Assembly: GCF_001746415.1 (NCBI RefSeq) | Contig: NZ_MEHJ01000001.1 | Coordinates: 5,276,501-5,340,500 of the forward strand | Length of the DNA stretch: 64,000 bases | DNA from: Streptomyces agglomeratus | GTDB lineage: Bacteria; Actinomycetota; Actinomycetes; Streptomycetales; Streptomycetaceae | Reading direction: 5' to 3' | Part shown: positions 1-8,632 of the stretch, in pieces | Layout: each line of letters begins with the position of its first letter | Numbering within the stretch: the first letter of the stretch is position 1 | The notes under the pieces: generated by a model | Database searches by the model: none | The model's input: the letters and a program-made list of their open reading frames with translations, nothing else | What the model was told of the DNA's origin: nothing | Position numbers and translations under genes: made by a program

Positions 1-120
1 GGCCGCCGTGGTGAGGACCACCGCCTGGACGCCCCGCGTCCGGCGGCCACCCGCCGCAAGGACCGCGAGGCGCAGCGTGACGACTCGCAGCGCGAGTACG
101 ACGAGTTCAACCCCTTCTAG
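1..120 (+). CDS. obg: GTPase Obg/CgtA, C-terminal fragment (5' truncated by window edge)
   Basis: Frame 1 is open from the first base to TAG at 118-120 and encodes 39 residues starting GRRGEDHRLDAPRP and ending EYDEFNPF. This charged tail matches my memory of the C-terminal extension of Streptomyces Obg, a ribosome-associated GTPase involved in 50S maturation and onset of development. The catalytic G domain is outside the window. Having proB and proA downstream fits obg. Identification rests only on this tail. Confidence 0.75.
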   Translation, partial: GRRGEDHRLDAPRPAATRRKDREAQRDDSQREYDEFNPF

Positions 121-203
121 GGGCGGGGCCGCCACTCCCTGTGGCATCGCTCACCCCCCTGGGTGTGAACCATGACGCCCTCCCGGGCGTCTCACTGATC
201 GCG

Positions 204-231
204 GGGCGGACTCAAATGGCCGAGTCCGCCC
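204..231 (+). terminator. Hairpin between obg and the cytidylyltransferase gene
   Basis: A perfect 10-bp stem (GGGCGGACTC / GAGTCCGCCC) with an 8-nt loop. There is no T tract, so it may be a weak terminator for obg or an mRNA end-stabilising hairpin. Confidence 0.45.
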
Positions 232-352
232 GGCGGTTGGCGAGCGGTGCAGGTTTCGTACAGGTGTCGGCAGAGGGATGCTCACCTTGCGAGACGGTGA
301 CGCAGAGTGCGACCATCGCGTTGTCTCCCCGTCCCCGCAAGGTAGGTCGTCT

Positions 353-1852
353 GTGTCTGTGCAGCCCATAGCCAAGCCCCGAACCACAGCAGTAGTGCTC
401 GCCGGTGGGACCGGTCAGCGTGTGGGTCTGTCGATTCCCAAGCAGCTGCTGAAGATCGCAGGCAAGGCGGTCATCGAGCACACGCTGTCGATCTTCGAGC
501 AGGCGGAAGGCATCGACGACATCATCGTTCTCATGGCGCCGGGTTACGTGCCCGACGTCGAGAAGATCGTCGTGAAGGCCGGGTTCACCAAGGTCACCAA
601 GGTCATCGAGGGCGGTACGACGCGCAACGAGACCACCGAGCGCGCCATCTCCGCGCTCGGTGAAGGTCTCGCCGAGGGCGAGGACCGCAACGTCCTCTTC
701 CACGACGCGGTGCGCCCCCTGCTGTCACAGCGAGTGATCCAGGACTGCGTCGACGCGCTGGAGCGCTACGAGGCGGTCGACGTCGCCATCCCGTCCGCCG
801 ACACGATCATCGTGACGCGTACGCACGGCGGCGACGGCGAGTTCATCACCGAGGTCCCGGACCGGTCCCGGCTGCGCCGCGGCCAGACCCCGCAGGCCTT
901 CAAGCTGTCGACGATCCGCAAGGCGTACGAGGTCGCGGCCGGCGACCCGAACTTCCAGGCCACCGACGACTGTTCGGTCGTGCTGAAGTACCTGCCGGAC
1001 GTGCCGATCTACGTGGTCGCGGGCGACGAGTACAACATGAAGGTGACGCAGCCGGTCGACGTCTTCATCGCCGACAAGCTGTTCCAGCTCGCCTCCACCG
1101 CCGCTCCGCAGCAGGCCGACGAGGCCGCGTACCGCGAGCTGCTCGCCGGCAAGACGCTGGTCGTCTTCGGCGGTTCGTACGGCATCGGCGCCGACATCGC
1201 GACCCTCGCCGAGCAGTACGGCGCGACGGTGTACGCCCTGGGCCGCTCCACCACCGGTACGCACGTCGAGAACCCCGAGCACGTCGAGGACGCCCTGTCG
1301 AAGGCGCACTCGGAGACCGGCCGGGTCGACTACGTCATCAACACGGCGGGCGTGCTCCGCATCGGCAAGCTCGCCGAGACGGACAACACGACCATCCAGG
1401 AAGCGCTGAACGTCAACTACCTGGCCCCCGTGCAGATCGCGCGTGCCTCGCACAAGTACCTCGCCGAGACCAAGGGCCAGTTGCTGCTCTACACGTCCAG
1501 CAGCTACACCCGCGGCCGCGCCGAGTACAGCCTCTACTCCTCCACGAAGGCCGCCATGGTGAATCTCACCCAGGCCCTCGCGGACGAGTGGGCGGGCGAC
1601 GGTGTGCGCGTCAACTGCGTCAACCCGGAGCGCACGGCGACCCCCATGCGCACCAAGGCGTTCGGTGACGAGCCCGCGGGTTCGCTGCTGTCCTCCGAGG
1701 CCGTGGCGCGTACGTCGTTGGACGTACTTCTGTCGGATCTCACCGGTCACGTCATCGACGTACGGCAGGTGGACCCGACCCGTGGGGCGTCCAAGGCGTC
1801 GGGCTTCGAGCAGGCTCTGGCGGCCGTCCTTGACCGTCAGGAAGATGTGTAA
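353..1852 (+). CDS. Bifunctional CDP-ribitol-type synthase: IspD-like cytidylyltransferase fused to short-chain dehydrogenase/reductase
   Basis: The 499-residue product has two domains. Residues ~10-240 are an IspD/TarI-type cytidylyltransferase with the nucleotide loop LAGGTGQRVG followed by IPKQLL. Residues ~260-499 are an SDR with a glycine-rich GGSYGIG motif and a YSLYSSTK (YxxxK) catalytic motif. The same fusion is known in Haemophilus Bcs1/Acs1, which makes CDP-ribitol from ribulose-5-phosphate, so a role in polyol-phosphate wall-polymer precursor synthesis is inferred. IspD of the MEP pathway is less likely given the fusion and the neighbouring glycerophosphotransferase. GTG 353 was chosen because AAGGTAG lies about 8 nt upstream; an earlier in-frame start at 278 lacks such a site. 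Confidence 0.8.
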   Translation: MSVQPIAKPRTTAVVLAGGTGQRVGLSIPKQLLKIAGKAVIEHTLSIFEQAEGIDDIIVLMAPGYVPDVEKIVVKAGFTKVTKVIEGGTTRNETTERAISALGEGLAEGEDRNVLFHDAVRPLLSQRVIQDCVDALERYEAVDVAIPSADTIIVTRTHGGDGEFITEVPDRSRLRRGQTPQAFKLSTIRKAYEVAAGDPNFQATDDCSVVLKYLPDVPIYVVAGDEYNMKVTQPVDVFIADKLFQLASTAAPQQADEAAYRELLAGKTLVVFGGSYGIGADIATLAEQYGATVYALGRSTTGTHVENPEHVEDALSKAHSETGRVDYVINTAGVLRIGKLAETDNTTIQEALNVNYLAPVQIARASHKYLAETKGQLLLYTSSSYTRGRAEYSLYSSTKAAMVNLTQALADEWAGDGVRVNCVNPERTATPMRTKAFGDEPAGSLLSSEAVARTSLDVLLSDLTGHVIDVRQVDPTRGASKASGFEQALAAVLDRQEDV

Positions 1853-1858
1853 TACTGC

Positions 1859-1888
1859 TTGACAATTGATGATTCGGGCCTCTGTAGT
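1859..1888 (+). promoter_or_regulatory. Candidate promoter TTGACA-18-TGTAGT
   Basis: A perfect -35 hexamer TTGACA (1859-1864) sits 18 nt before TGTAGT (1883-1888), upstream of the glycerophosphotransferase gene. The -10 overlaps the left arm of the hairpin at 1874-1916. Confidence 0.4.
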
Positions 1889-1916
1889 CGCCAAACAGCG
1901 ATATGCAGAGGCCCGA
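1874..1916 (+). terminator. Hairpin terminator after the cytidylyltransferase-SDR gene
   Basis: An 11-bp perfect stem (TCGGGCCTCTG / CAGAGGCCCGA) with a structured 21-nt loop, followed by CTTCGT. It lacks a long U tract. It may end the upstream transcript or form in the 5' leader of the next gene. Confidence 0.55.
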
Positions 1917-1993
1917 CTTCGTGGAGCTGGACTTCACAGTTCCATTGCTTTTCGCACAGTAAATGACCGGCACCCATCTGGAGCAGGTTCTTC

Positions 1994-4117
1994 GTGATTT
2001 CGACCGCCATCCGCCTGGCCCGCGTGGGCAGCGGCTCCGAACTGGCCGCAGCGGCCGTCATGGGCCTCGCCTATCCGTGCGTGATGTTCGCCGCGCTGAT
2101 TCCGAACCTCTGGTTCTTCGCGGCCGCTGTCGCCGCGACGTATCTCGCGGACCGGCACCTGCACCAGCGCGGCAGCTACTTGATCAATCGCCTCGGCAAG
2201 GTCAGGGCCGGCCTTTCGATCCGCTTCCTCGTGCGCCAGCTGCTGCTGATCCTGTTGCTGGCCCGTATGCAGCTGGCCGAGCAGTCGATCTTCTACGTGA
2301 CGATCGCCGGCCTGCTGCTGTTCTACGCGCTCCAGGCCCCGCACGGCGCGCTCGTCACCCTGATCCGCCTGCGCCGCAGGATGCCGGTGGTCACCCGCAA
2401 CGTCGATCTCGGCATGCTGAGCATCCCGCCGGCCCCGCCCAGACGACTGCTGAACCGGTCCGCCGAGAAGATGCTGCACCTCGACGTCTTCGCCGTCGCG
2501 GGCGTGCTGATCGCGGTCGCGAGCGAGGAGTACGCCGTCGGTTACGCGGGCCTCGCGCTGACCCTGGCCCTGGCCGTCGCGTACGTCGCCGTGCTGATGC
2601 CGTTCACCCGGCGCGGCCGTCGCGTGCCGCCGGTGGAGACGGTCCTGGAGGGCGTCGACAGCTGGCTGCGCGACTACCGCCCCACCACGGTCCTGTACTT
2701 CTCCGGCTCCCGCGAGTCGGCGTACCAGGTCAACATGTGGCTCGAGACGATGAAGCAGCTCGACGGCAGACCGCTGATCCTCCTGCGCGAGCGCCACATC
2801 GTGCCGCAGCTCGGCCCGACGTCGGTGCCGGTGATCTGCGTACCGAGCGCCACGCACCTGATGAACATGGATCTGTCCACGGTCCGCGTGGCGCTCTACG
2901 CCGCCAACGTCGGCAAGAACATCCACATGCTGCGCATTCCGACCATGAAGCACGTCTTCATCGGGCACGGCGACAGTGACAAGGTCGCGAGCATCAACCC
3001 GTTCAGCAAGGTGTACGACGAGGTGTGGAGCGCGGGCCGGGCCGGCCGCGACCGCTACGCGCTCGCGGACGTCGGCGTGCGTGACGAGGACATCGTCGAG
3101 GTGGGCCGCCCGCAGCTCGCCCCGATCCGGCCCTGGAGCGGTACACCGAAGAACCCCGTCCCCACCGTGCTGTACGCCCCCACGTGGGAGGGCTGGGACG
3201 ACAACCCGGGCAACACCTCGATCCTGCTGGCCGGCGAGAACATCGTCAGGCGCCTGCTGGAGGCCGAGCAGCCGGTCCGGGTGCTCTACAAGCCGCATCC
3301 CTTCACCGGGACGCGCAGCCCCCGCGCCAAGGCCGTCCACGCCCGTATCACCGCCATGGTCGAGGCGGCGGCCGCCGAACGCGCCACCGATCCCCGCTGG
3401 GCGGACGATGCCGCCGCCCTCCAGGCGGACCGGGCGGCGGCCAGGGCCGAGCTGGCCCGGATCGAGTCGCGCCTCGACGAGCTGGGTGCCAAGGGCAAGG
3501 GCGGCGCCAAGAACGGCAAGGACGAGGCCGAGCTCTCGCGGGACGCGCTGCCCGACCCGGTGCGCGAGGCCGAGCTGGCGAAGCTCAGGGACGAGTGGAA
3601 CGACGCGTACTGGCGCTCGTTCGGATGGTGGGAGCACCGGGTCATCACCGGCGCCGAGCCGCGCCTGTACGACTGCTTCAACGAGTCGGACGGCATGGTC
3701 TCCGACATCTCCAGCGTCGTGTCGGACTTCATCGCCAGCGGCAAGCCGTACGCCGTGACCGACTCCGCGGAGCTGGGCGTCGAGGAGTTCAAGCAGCAGA
3801 ACACCGCCGTACGTGCCGCCGTGATCCTCGACAACGAGGCGGAGCAGCTCGGTGAGCTGCTCGCCGCCATCACGGGCGGCGAGAGCGCCGACCCGCTGGC
3901 GCAGGCGCGGCGGGGGCTCAAGGAGTACCTGCTCGGTCCCGACGAGCCCGCGTCCATCGTGCAGTTCAACGACGCGGTACGGGCGTTGGCGGCCAAGTCC
4001 GAGGTCCGCAACCAGGGCGTGGCCCAGCGCACCGGCATCGAGGTCGCCGTCACCGCGGCGGACCCGAGCGATTCGGCGCCGGAGGCCAGCGGGGTCGACT
4101 CGACCGTGGCGGGCTGA
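1994..4117 (+). CDS. Membrane-anchored CDP-glycerol glycerophosphotransferase family protein
   Basis: The 707-residue product has an unusual N-terminal half with several hydrophobic segments (about residues 15-50, 75-115 and 160-205), followed by a TagF/TarL-type transferase domain. Visible hallmarks are IGHGDSDK (His at about 325), VLYAPTWEGWDDNPGNTS and the acceptor-site-like ISSVVSDF block near residue 570. A charged, lysine/alanine-rich coiled segment (about 455-535) interrupts the domain. The expected role is polymerising or priming polyol-phosphate wall polymer at the membrane, consistent with the CDP-polyol synthase just upstream. The GTG start has a GGAGCAGG site about 8 nt upstream. 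It is followed by a strong terminator. Confidence 0.82.
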   Translation: MISTAIRLARVGSGSELAAAAVMGLAYPCVMFAALIPNLWFFAAAVAATYLADRHLHQRGSYLINRLGKVRAGLSIRFLVRQLLLILLLARMQLAEQSIFYVTIAGLLLFYALQAPHGALVTLIRLRRRMPVVTRNVDLGMLSIPPAPPRRLLNRSAEKMLHLDVFAVAGVLIAVASEEYAVGYAGLALTLALAVAYVAVLMPFTRRGRRVPPVETVLEGVDSWLRDYRPTTVLYFSGSRESAYQVNMWLETMKQLDGRPLILLRERHIVPQLGPTSVPVICVPSATHLMNMDLSTVRVALYAANVGKNIHMLRIPTMKHVFIGHGDSDKVASINPFSKVYDEVWSAGRAGRDRYALADVGVRDEDIVEVGRPQLAPIRPWSGTPKNPVPTVLYAPTWEGWDDNPGNTSILLAGENIVRRLLEAEQPVRVLYKPHPFTGTRSPRAKAVHARITAMVEAAAAERATDPRWADDAAALQADRAAARAELARIESRLDELGAKGKGGAKNGKDEAELSRDALPDPVREAELAKLRDEWNDAYWRSFGWWEHRVITGAEPRLYDCFNESDGMVSDISSVVSDFIASGKPYAVTDSAELGVEEFKQQNTAVRAAVILDNEAEQLGELLAAITGGESADPLAQARRGLKEYLLGPDEPASIVQFNDAVRALAAKSEVRNQGVAQRTGIEVAVTAADPSDSAPEASGVDSTVAG

Positions 4118-4159
4118 CCTCCGACAGGCGGTCGACAGCTGGAACACAGGACCGAAATC

Positions 4160-4202
4160 GGCCCGGCAGAGCGTCTTTTCGAGACGATCTGCCGGGCCTT
4201 TC
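4160..4202 (+). terminator. Strong rho-independent terminator
   Basis: GGCCCGGCAGA (4160-4170) pairs perfectly with TCTGCCGGGCC (4188-4198), with an inner CGTCT/AGACG helix, and is followed by TTTCGTGTG. It separates the glycerophosphotransferase from the glycosyltransferase gene. Confidence 0.8.
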
Positions 4203-4303
4203 GTGTGTGATGTGGCGAGCATCACGTGGAAAAGTGACGATGGTGAACAACCACACCCATGTGCCGACTGTCTTGGATGTCGATGAACGAGAATGAGACG
4301 GGC

Positions 4304-5533
4304 ATGGCCGCAGTCGAGATTCCCGATGTGACCGTGATCATCGGTGCCTACGAGGCGATGCCCTACCTGATCCCCTGCCTGGAATCGGTCGAAGCCCAGA
4401 CGCTGGGCGCCGACCGCATAGAGATCGTGGCCGTCAATGACGGCTCGACCGATGGGACCGGAGAGTATCTCGACGAGTTCGCAGCCAGGAGCAAGGTCGC
4501 CACGCGCGTCGTCCACCAGGAGAATTCCGGTGGACCGAGTGGCCCCCGAAACGTAGGTCTCGACATGGCCCGCGGCCGCTATGTCTTCTTCCTCGACGCC
4601 GACGACTACCTCGGCGTGGAGGCGTTGGAGCGCATGGTCGCGATGGCCGACCGCAACGGCACGGACGTCGTGCTGGGCAAGATCGAGGGCATCGGGCGCG
4701 GTGCGCCGAAGTCCATGTTCGGCCGCACGCTGGAGCGTACGGACCTCTTCTCGTCCAATATCAAATTCACGCTCAGCGCCGAGAAACTCTTCCGGCGCGA
4801 GCTGCTGGAGAAGCACGGAATGCGCTTCGATCAGCAGCTGTACACCGGCGAGGACGCACGCTTCACCCTTGAGGCATATGTGCGAAGTTCCGGGGTCTCG
4901 ATCATCGCCGACTACGTCTGCCTCTATATCGTGCGCCGCGACGACGGCAAGCACATCACGCAGAGTGGCAGTTATGCGATGCGCTTCGATTCGGCGACGG
5001 CCCTGATGGACCTGATCGCGGAATTCTTCCCGCCCGGCGAAAAGCGTGACGAGCTGATGATCCGGCCGTTCGTGATCACGCTGCTGCCCCAGTTCGACCA
5101 CCGCTGGCTGAAGGCGAAGACCGCCACGCGCCAGAACAAGATCGAGCTGGCGCAGCCGCTCATGGACAAGTACTGGACGCCGGGTGTGGCCCGCCGGCTG
5201 AAGGTGCCCGAGCGGCTGCGAATGCACTACGTGGCCGAGGGGCGGGCCGATCTCCTCGAGGACCACCTGAAGTTCCTCGACGCGAAGGAAGTGCCCGAGG
5301 TGGTCCGCAAGGGCTCGGCGGGCAAGCCCTACCTCGCGTACCCGCACTTCACGGACAGGAAGGCGGGCGTGCCCGACGAGATGTTCGCGGTCACGGTCGC
5401 GGAGTGGGTCGGCGGGGTGCGGGTGACTGCGCCGGGGGCCGGCAAGCCCAAGCCGTCCTTCGCGCGCCGCGCGGTGCGCAAGCTGCGCAGGATGGCACGG
5501 GGCGCCGTCGCGGGCCGCCGGGCCCGTTCCTGA
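4304..5533 (+). CDS. Glycosyltransferase family 2
   Basis: The product of about 409 residues has a GT-A fold. The N-terminus VTVIIGAYEAMPYLIPCLES is the nucleotide-sugar binding strand, followed by AVNDGSTDGTGEYLD and FFLDADDYL, which carries the DxD-type metal-binding motif. The region after about 215 is typical of the TagF-associated/EpsH-like GT2 branch, and no membrane segments are visible. It probably adds sugars to the wall glycopolymer made by the neighbouring genes. Starts at 4259, 4277, 4283 and 4304 are all in frame; 4304 places the sequence immediately before the GT2 core and has GAGAATGAG upstream, but the choice is uncertain. The C-terminus is strongly basic, suggesting membrane or polymer contact. 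Confidence 0.8.
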   Translation: MAAVEIPDVTVIIGAYEAMPYLIPCLESVEAQTLGADRIEIVAVNDGSTDGTGEYLDEFAARSKVATRVVHQENSGGPSGPRNVGLDMARGRYVFFLDADDYLGVEALERMVAMADRNGTDVVLGKIEGIGRGAPKSMFGRTLERTDLFSSNIKFTLSAEKLFRRELLEKHGMRFDQQLYTGEDARFTLEAYVRSSGVSIIADYVCLYIVRRDDGKHITQSGSYAMRFDSATALMDLIAEFFPPGEKRDELMIRPFVITLLPQFDHRWLKAKTATRQNKIELAQPLMDKYWTPGVARRLKVPERLRMHYVAEGRADLLEDHLKFLDAKEVPEVVRKGSAGKPYLAYPHFTDRKAGVPDEMFAVTVAEWVGGVRVTAPGAGKPKPSFARRAVRKLRRMARGAVAGRRARS

Positions 5534-5653
5534 CGAAGGGTCATCCACTTCTGGCCCGTCTCCGTGATCCGGCCGCACACCCCGGAACAACGGAGACGGC
5601 CCGAAGGGGTGTCCCCCCGGGAAGTCCGGGTCGCACATGGTACAGATCGGGAC

Positions 5654-6538
5654 ATGACGACCAGGGCGCGCGGCTGGCTGATCACGGGCGCGGGCGGAAT
5701 ACTGGGCCGGGACCTCGTGGCCCGCCTCGGCTCCCGGGGCGACGAGCCGGTCACCGGCCTCGGCCGCCGTGAGCTGGACATCACCGAACCCGCCTCCCTG
5801 CGCGCCGCGTTCGCGGCCCACCGGCCAGCGGTCGTCGTCAACTGCGCCGCCTGGACGGCCGTCGACGAGGCGGAGGCCAGGGAGGCCGACGCGCTGCGGG
5901 TCAACGGCGAAGGGACCCGCCGGCTCGCCGAGGCGTGCCGGGCCAACGGCGCCGTGCTGCTCCAGGTGTCCACCGACTACGTCTTCGCGGGGACCGCGCG
6001 CACGCCGTACGACGAGTACGCCCCGACGGGTCCGCGCAGCGCCTACGGACGCACCAAACTGGCGGGGGAGCGAGCCGTCCTGGAGGTGCTGCCCGACACC
6101 GGCTATGTGGTCCGTACGGCCTGGCTGTACGGGGCGGGTGGCCGGAACTTCGTCCGTACGATAATCAAGCTGGAAGGCGTCAGAGAGACCGTCGACGTGG
6201 TCGACGACCAGCGCAGCCAGCCCACTTGGACCGCCGACTTCGCCGACCTGCTGGTGCGGCTCGGGCGGGCCGCCGCCGAAGGCACCGCCGAGCCCGGGAT
6301 CTACCACGGCACGAGCAGCGGCGACACGACCTGGTTCGGTCTCACCCGTGAGATCTTCACCCTCCTCGGTGCCGACCCCGGACGGGTGCGCCCCACGCCC
6401 GGCGCCGCCTTCGCACGCCCGGCTCCGCGGCCCGCGTACAGCGTCCTGGGGCACGAGCGGTGGCACACGGCGGGGATCGAGCCGCTCAGGCACTGGCGGG
6501 CGGCGCTCGCACAGGCGCTGCCCACCCTGGGCCGTTGA
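5654..6538 (+). CDS. rfbD: dTDP-4-dehydrorhamnose reductase
   Basis: The 294-residue product catalyses the last step of dTDP-L-rhamnose synthesis. It shows a Rossmann motif ITGAGGILGRDL, the NCAAWTAVDEAE block typical of RmlD, STDYVFAG and the YGRTKLAGE catalytic YxxxK. Length equals the family norm when translation begins at ATG 5654. The longer in-frame start at 5564 would add an Arg/Pro-rich extension with no family counterpart. A TACAGA -10-like hexamer lies 7 nt before the ATG and no ribosome site is visible, so the transcript may be leaderless. dTDP-rhamnose would supply the adjacent cell-envelope glycosyltransferase, but this is context only. Confidence 0.9.
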   Translation: MTTRARGWLITGAGGILGRDLVARLGSRGDEPVTGLGRRELDITEPASLRAAFAAHRPAVVVNCAAWTAVDEAEAREADALRVNGEGTRRLAEACRANGAVLLQVSTDYVFAGTARTPYDEYAPTGPRSAYGRTKLAGERAVLEVLPDTGYVVRTAWLYGAGGRNFVRTIIKLEGVRETVDVVDDQRSQPTWTADFADLLVRLGRAAAEGTAEPGIYHGTSSGDTTWFGLTREIFTLLGADPGRVRPTPGAAFARPAPRPAYSVLGHERWHTAGIEPLRHWRAALAQALPTLGR

Positions 6539-6680
6539 ACCGCCCGCCGGCCCGATCAGGGGGCCCGCCAGCGCCGGAGACGGGCGGCCGGGCGTCCACG
6601 GGGCGAAATGCGGAGGCGGCGTCCGGAGCGGCTCACGTACATTGCGGGGAGAACCGGGCGAGCAGGAGTGGGGACGGTAC

Positions 6681-7808
6681 GTGTCAGGGGCAAGGCAGGG
6701 CGTAGCAGAGGCCCGCAGGATCGTCGTCAAGATCGGCTCCTCCTCACTCACCACCGCGTCGGGAGGGCTCGACGCGGACCGGGTCGACGCGCTCGTCGAC
6801 GTCATGGCCAAGACGCGCAGCGGCGGCGAGAAGGAGATCGTGCTCGTGTCGTCCGGCGCCATCGCCGCCGGACTCGCGCCACTGGGGCTCGCCCGTCGCC
6901 CCAAGGACCTCGCCCGCCAGCAGGCAGCCGCCAGCGTCGGCCAGGGCCTGCTGGTGGCCCGCTACACCGCCTCCTTCGCGCGCTACGGCGTACGCGTCGG
7001 CCAGGTGCTGCTCACCACCGACGACACCAGCCGCCGTGCCCACTACCGCAACGCGTACCGGACGCTGGACCAGCTCCTCGCCATGGGCGCCGTCCCGGTC
7101 GTCAACGAGAACGACACCGTGGCCACGGACGAGATCCGCTTCGGCGACAACGACCGGCTCGCCGCCCTCGTCGCCCATCTCGTACGGGCCGACCTGCTGG
7201 TGCTCCTGTCCGACGTCGACGGGCTGTACGACGGGGATCCGAGCCTCCCGGGCACCACGCGCATCGGCGAGGTCCGCGCCCCGGGCGACATCGCGCACGT
7301 CTCCATCGGCAGCGCGGGCAAGGCGGGCGTCGGTACCGGCGGCATGGTGACCAAGGTCGAAGCCGCCCGGATCGCCGCGGCCGCCGGCATCCCCGTCGTC
7401 CTCACCTCCGCCGTCCACGCCGCGGACGCCCTCGCCGGGCGCGACACGGGCACCTACTTCCACCGCACCGGCCGCCGCAGCGCCGACCGGCTGCTGTGGC
7501 TCGCCCACGCCTCGACGCCGCAGGGCGCGCTGGTGCTCGACGACGGAGCGGTACGGGCCGTGGTGGAGCGGCGTACGTCGCTGCTGCCCGCCGGAATCGC
7601 CCGGGTCGAGGGCGAGTTCAGCGCCGGCGACCCGGTGGAGCTGCGGGACACCGCGGGTGTCGCCGTGGCCCGCGGGCTCGTCAACTACGACGCCAAGGAG
7701 ATCCCGCAGCTGCTGGGCCGCTCCACCCGGGACCTGGCCAAGGAACTCGGGCCGGCGTACGAGCGAGAAGTCGTACACAGGGACGATCTGGTCGTTCTCC
7801 ACCCCTGA
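6681..7808 (+). CDS. proB: Glutamate 5-kinase
   Basis: First enzyme of proline synthesis, phosphorylating L-glutamate. The 375-residue product has the amino-acid kinase start [22 protein letters not shown], the glutamate-binding [19 protein letters not shown] and [12 protein letters not shown], then a C-terminal PUA domain (about 285-375). GTG 6681 is preceded by AGGAGTGG and gives the usual length; in-frame upstream sequence is low complexity. A TACATT -10-like box lies at 6638-6643. In Streptomyces this gene sits between obg and proA, as here. Confidence 0.95.
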   Translation: MSGARQGVAEARRIVVKIGSSSLTTASGGLDADRVDALVDVMAKTRSGGEKEIVLVSSGAIAAGLAPLGLARRPKDLARQQAAASVGQGLLVARYTASFARYGVRVGQVLLTTDDTSRRAHYRNAYRTLDQLLAMGAVPVVNENDTVATDEIRFGDNDRLAALVAHLVRADLLVLLSDVDGLYDGDPSLPGTTRIGEVRAPGDIAHVSIGSAGKAGVGTGGMVTKVEAARIAAAAGIPVVLTSAVHAADALAGRDTGTYFHRTGRRSADRLLWLAHASTPQGALVLDDGAVRAVVERRTSLLPAGIARVEGEFSAGDPVELRDTAGVAVARGLVNYDAKEIPQLLGRSTRDLAKELGPAYEREVVHRDDLVVLHP

Positions 7809-7940
7809 AACGGCTGAAAGACCAGCCTCGCGGCGGAGACCTTCACGAAAACGGCCCCGCGCCGGGCCCAGGACTGGTCAACTTTGTTGCGGGGGACCAG
7901 CGCGGGGTACAGCACAGCAACGCATTACAGGAGGCCGCCG

Positions 7941-8426
7941 GTGAGACGAGCGCGTCCGGGGGCGCTGCCCCGAGGGACGGCCGAGCGCGCCCTGACCAGT
8001 GTCGGGGCGGGGGCGGACTTCGACGACGCCCCGGAGCAGGACCAGGGACCGGCTGCCGGTCAGGAGCTCAACGGCACCCGGGAGGTGTCGAGGCTCTGGC
8101 ACATCACTCTCAGCGTCTCGGGCGCCGAGGCCCCGCTTCAGGAGGTCAGACGGGGCCTCGAACAGCTCGCCCACGACCATCCCTTCCTGCTGACCAGCAG
8201 GTATGCCAACGACCACGCGGAGATCCGGTACTGGGAAGAGGCGCGGGACCTGCACGACGCGGCGGCCGTCGCCCTGCGCCTGTGGGGCGAGCACCGGTCG
8301 ACGTCGAAGCTGCCGCCGTGGGAGATCGTGGGCCTGGAGGTCATCGACCGGGACACCTACCACCTCCGGATCGCCGAGGGGTACGGCCCGCCGCCGGCGG
8401 CGCCCGTGGGCGTGCATCCGTACTGA
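7941..8426 (+). CDS. Conserved hypothetical protein between proB and proA
   Basis: The 161-residue soluble protein starts at GTG 7941, chosen for a textbook AGGAGG 6 nt upstream. The N-terminal 50 residues are disordered and acidic ([12 protein letters not shown]). The C-terminal ~100 residues form a compact alpha/beta region beginning [25 protein letters not shown] with [30 protein letters not shown]. This looks like an ACT-like or ferredoxin-like fold, possibly a small ligand-sensing module, but that is a guess from the strand-helix pattern. No function is recognised. It appears to be a conserved Streptomyces neighbour of proA. Confidence 0.75.
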   Translation: MRRARPGALPRGTAERALTSVGAGADFDDAPEQDQGPAAGQELNGTREVSRLWHITLSVSGAEAPLQEVRRGLEQLAHDHPFLLTSRYANDHAEIRYWEEARDLHDAAAVALRLWGEHRSTSKLPPWEIVGLEVIDRDTYHLRIAEGYGPPPAAPVGVHPY

Positions 8427-8457
8427 CCGGTGTGACCGCCGGGACTCCGGGGCTGGG

Positions 8458-8512
8458 ACCGCAGGCACCGCTGGGACCGCAGGCACCGCTGGGATCGCCG
8501 GGACCGCTGTGC
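8458..8512 (+). repeat. 18-bp tandem repeat downstream of the hypothetical gene
   Basis: The unit CTGGGACCGCAGGCACCG occurs twice in tandem with a third degenerate copy (CTGGGATCGCCGGGACCG), in the 206-nt gap before proA. There is no evidence that it is translated. Confidence 0.7.
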
Positions 8513-8632
8513 TGGCCGGTGCGTCCGGCGCCCCGGCGGGGGCCGACGCGTGAGCGCGGTGTCGCGGGACCGGGCGTCTCGCGGAGCGGGATACCCGGTG
8601 AATGCGCACAGAGCGCGCATTACCCTGCGGGT

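Noticed and set aside
5552..5600. Possible terminator after the GT2 gene
   Set aside because: CCGTCTCCG and CGGAGACGG do pair, but the loop is about 25 nt and there is no T tract, and it lies close to the rfbD start; evidence is too weak to list.
1934..6904. Very long open frame on the minus strand opposite the wall-polymer genes
   Set aside because: It is antisense to well-supported genes with clear domains, and its translation is the Arg/Gly/Pro-rich mixture expected from GC-rich codon shadows.
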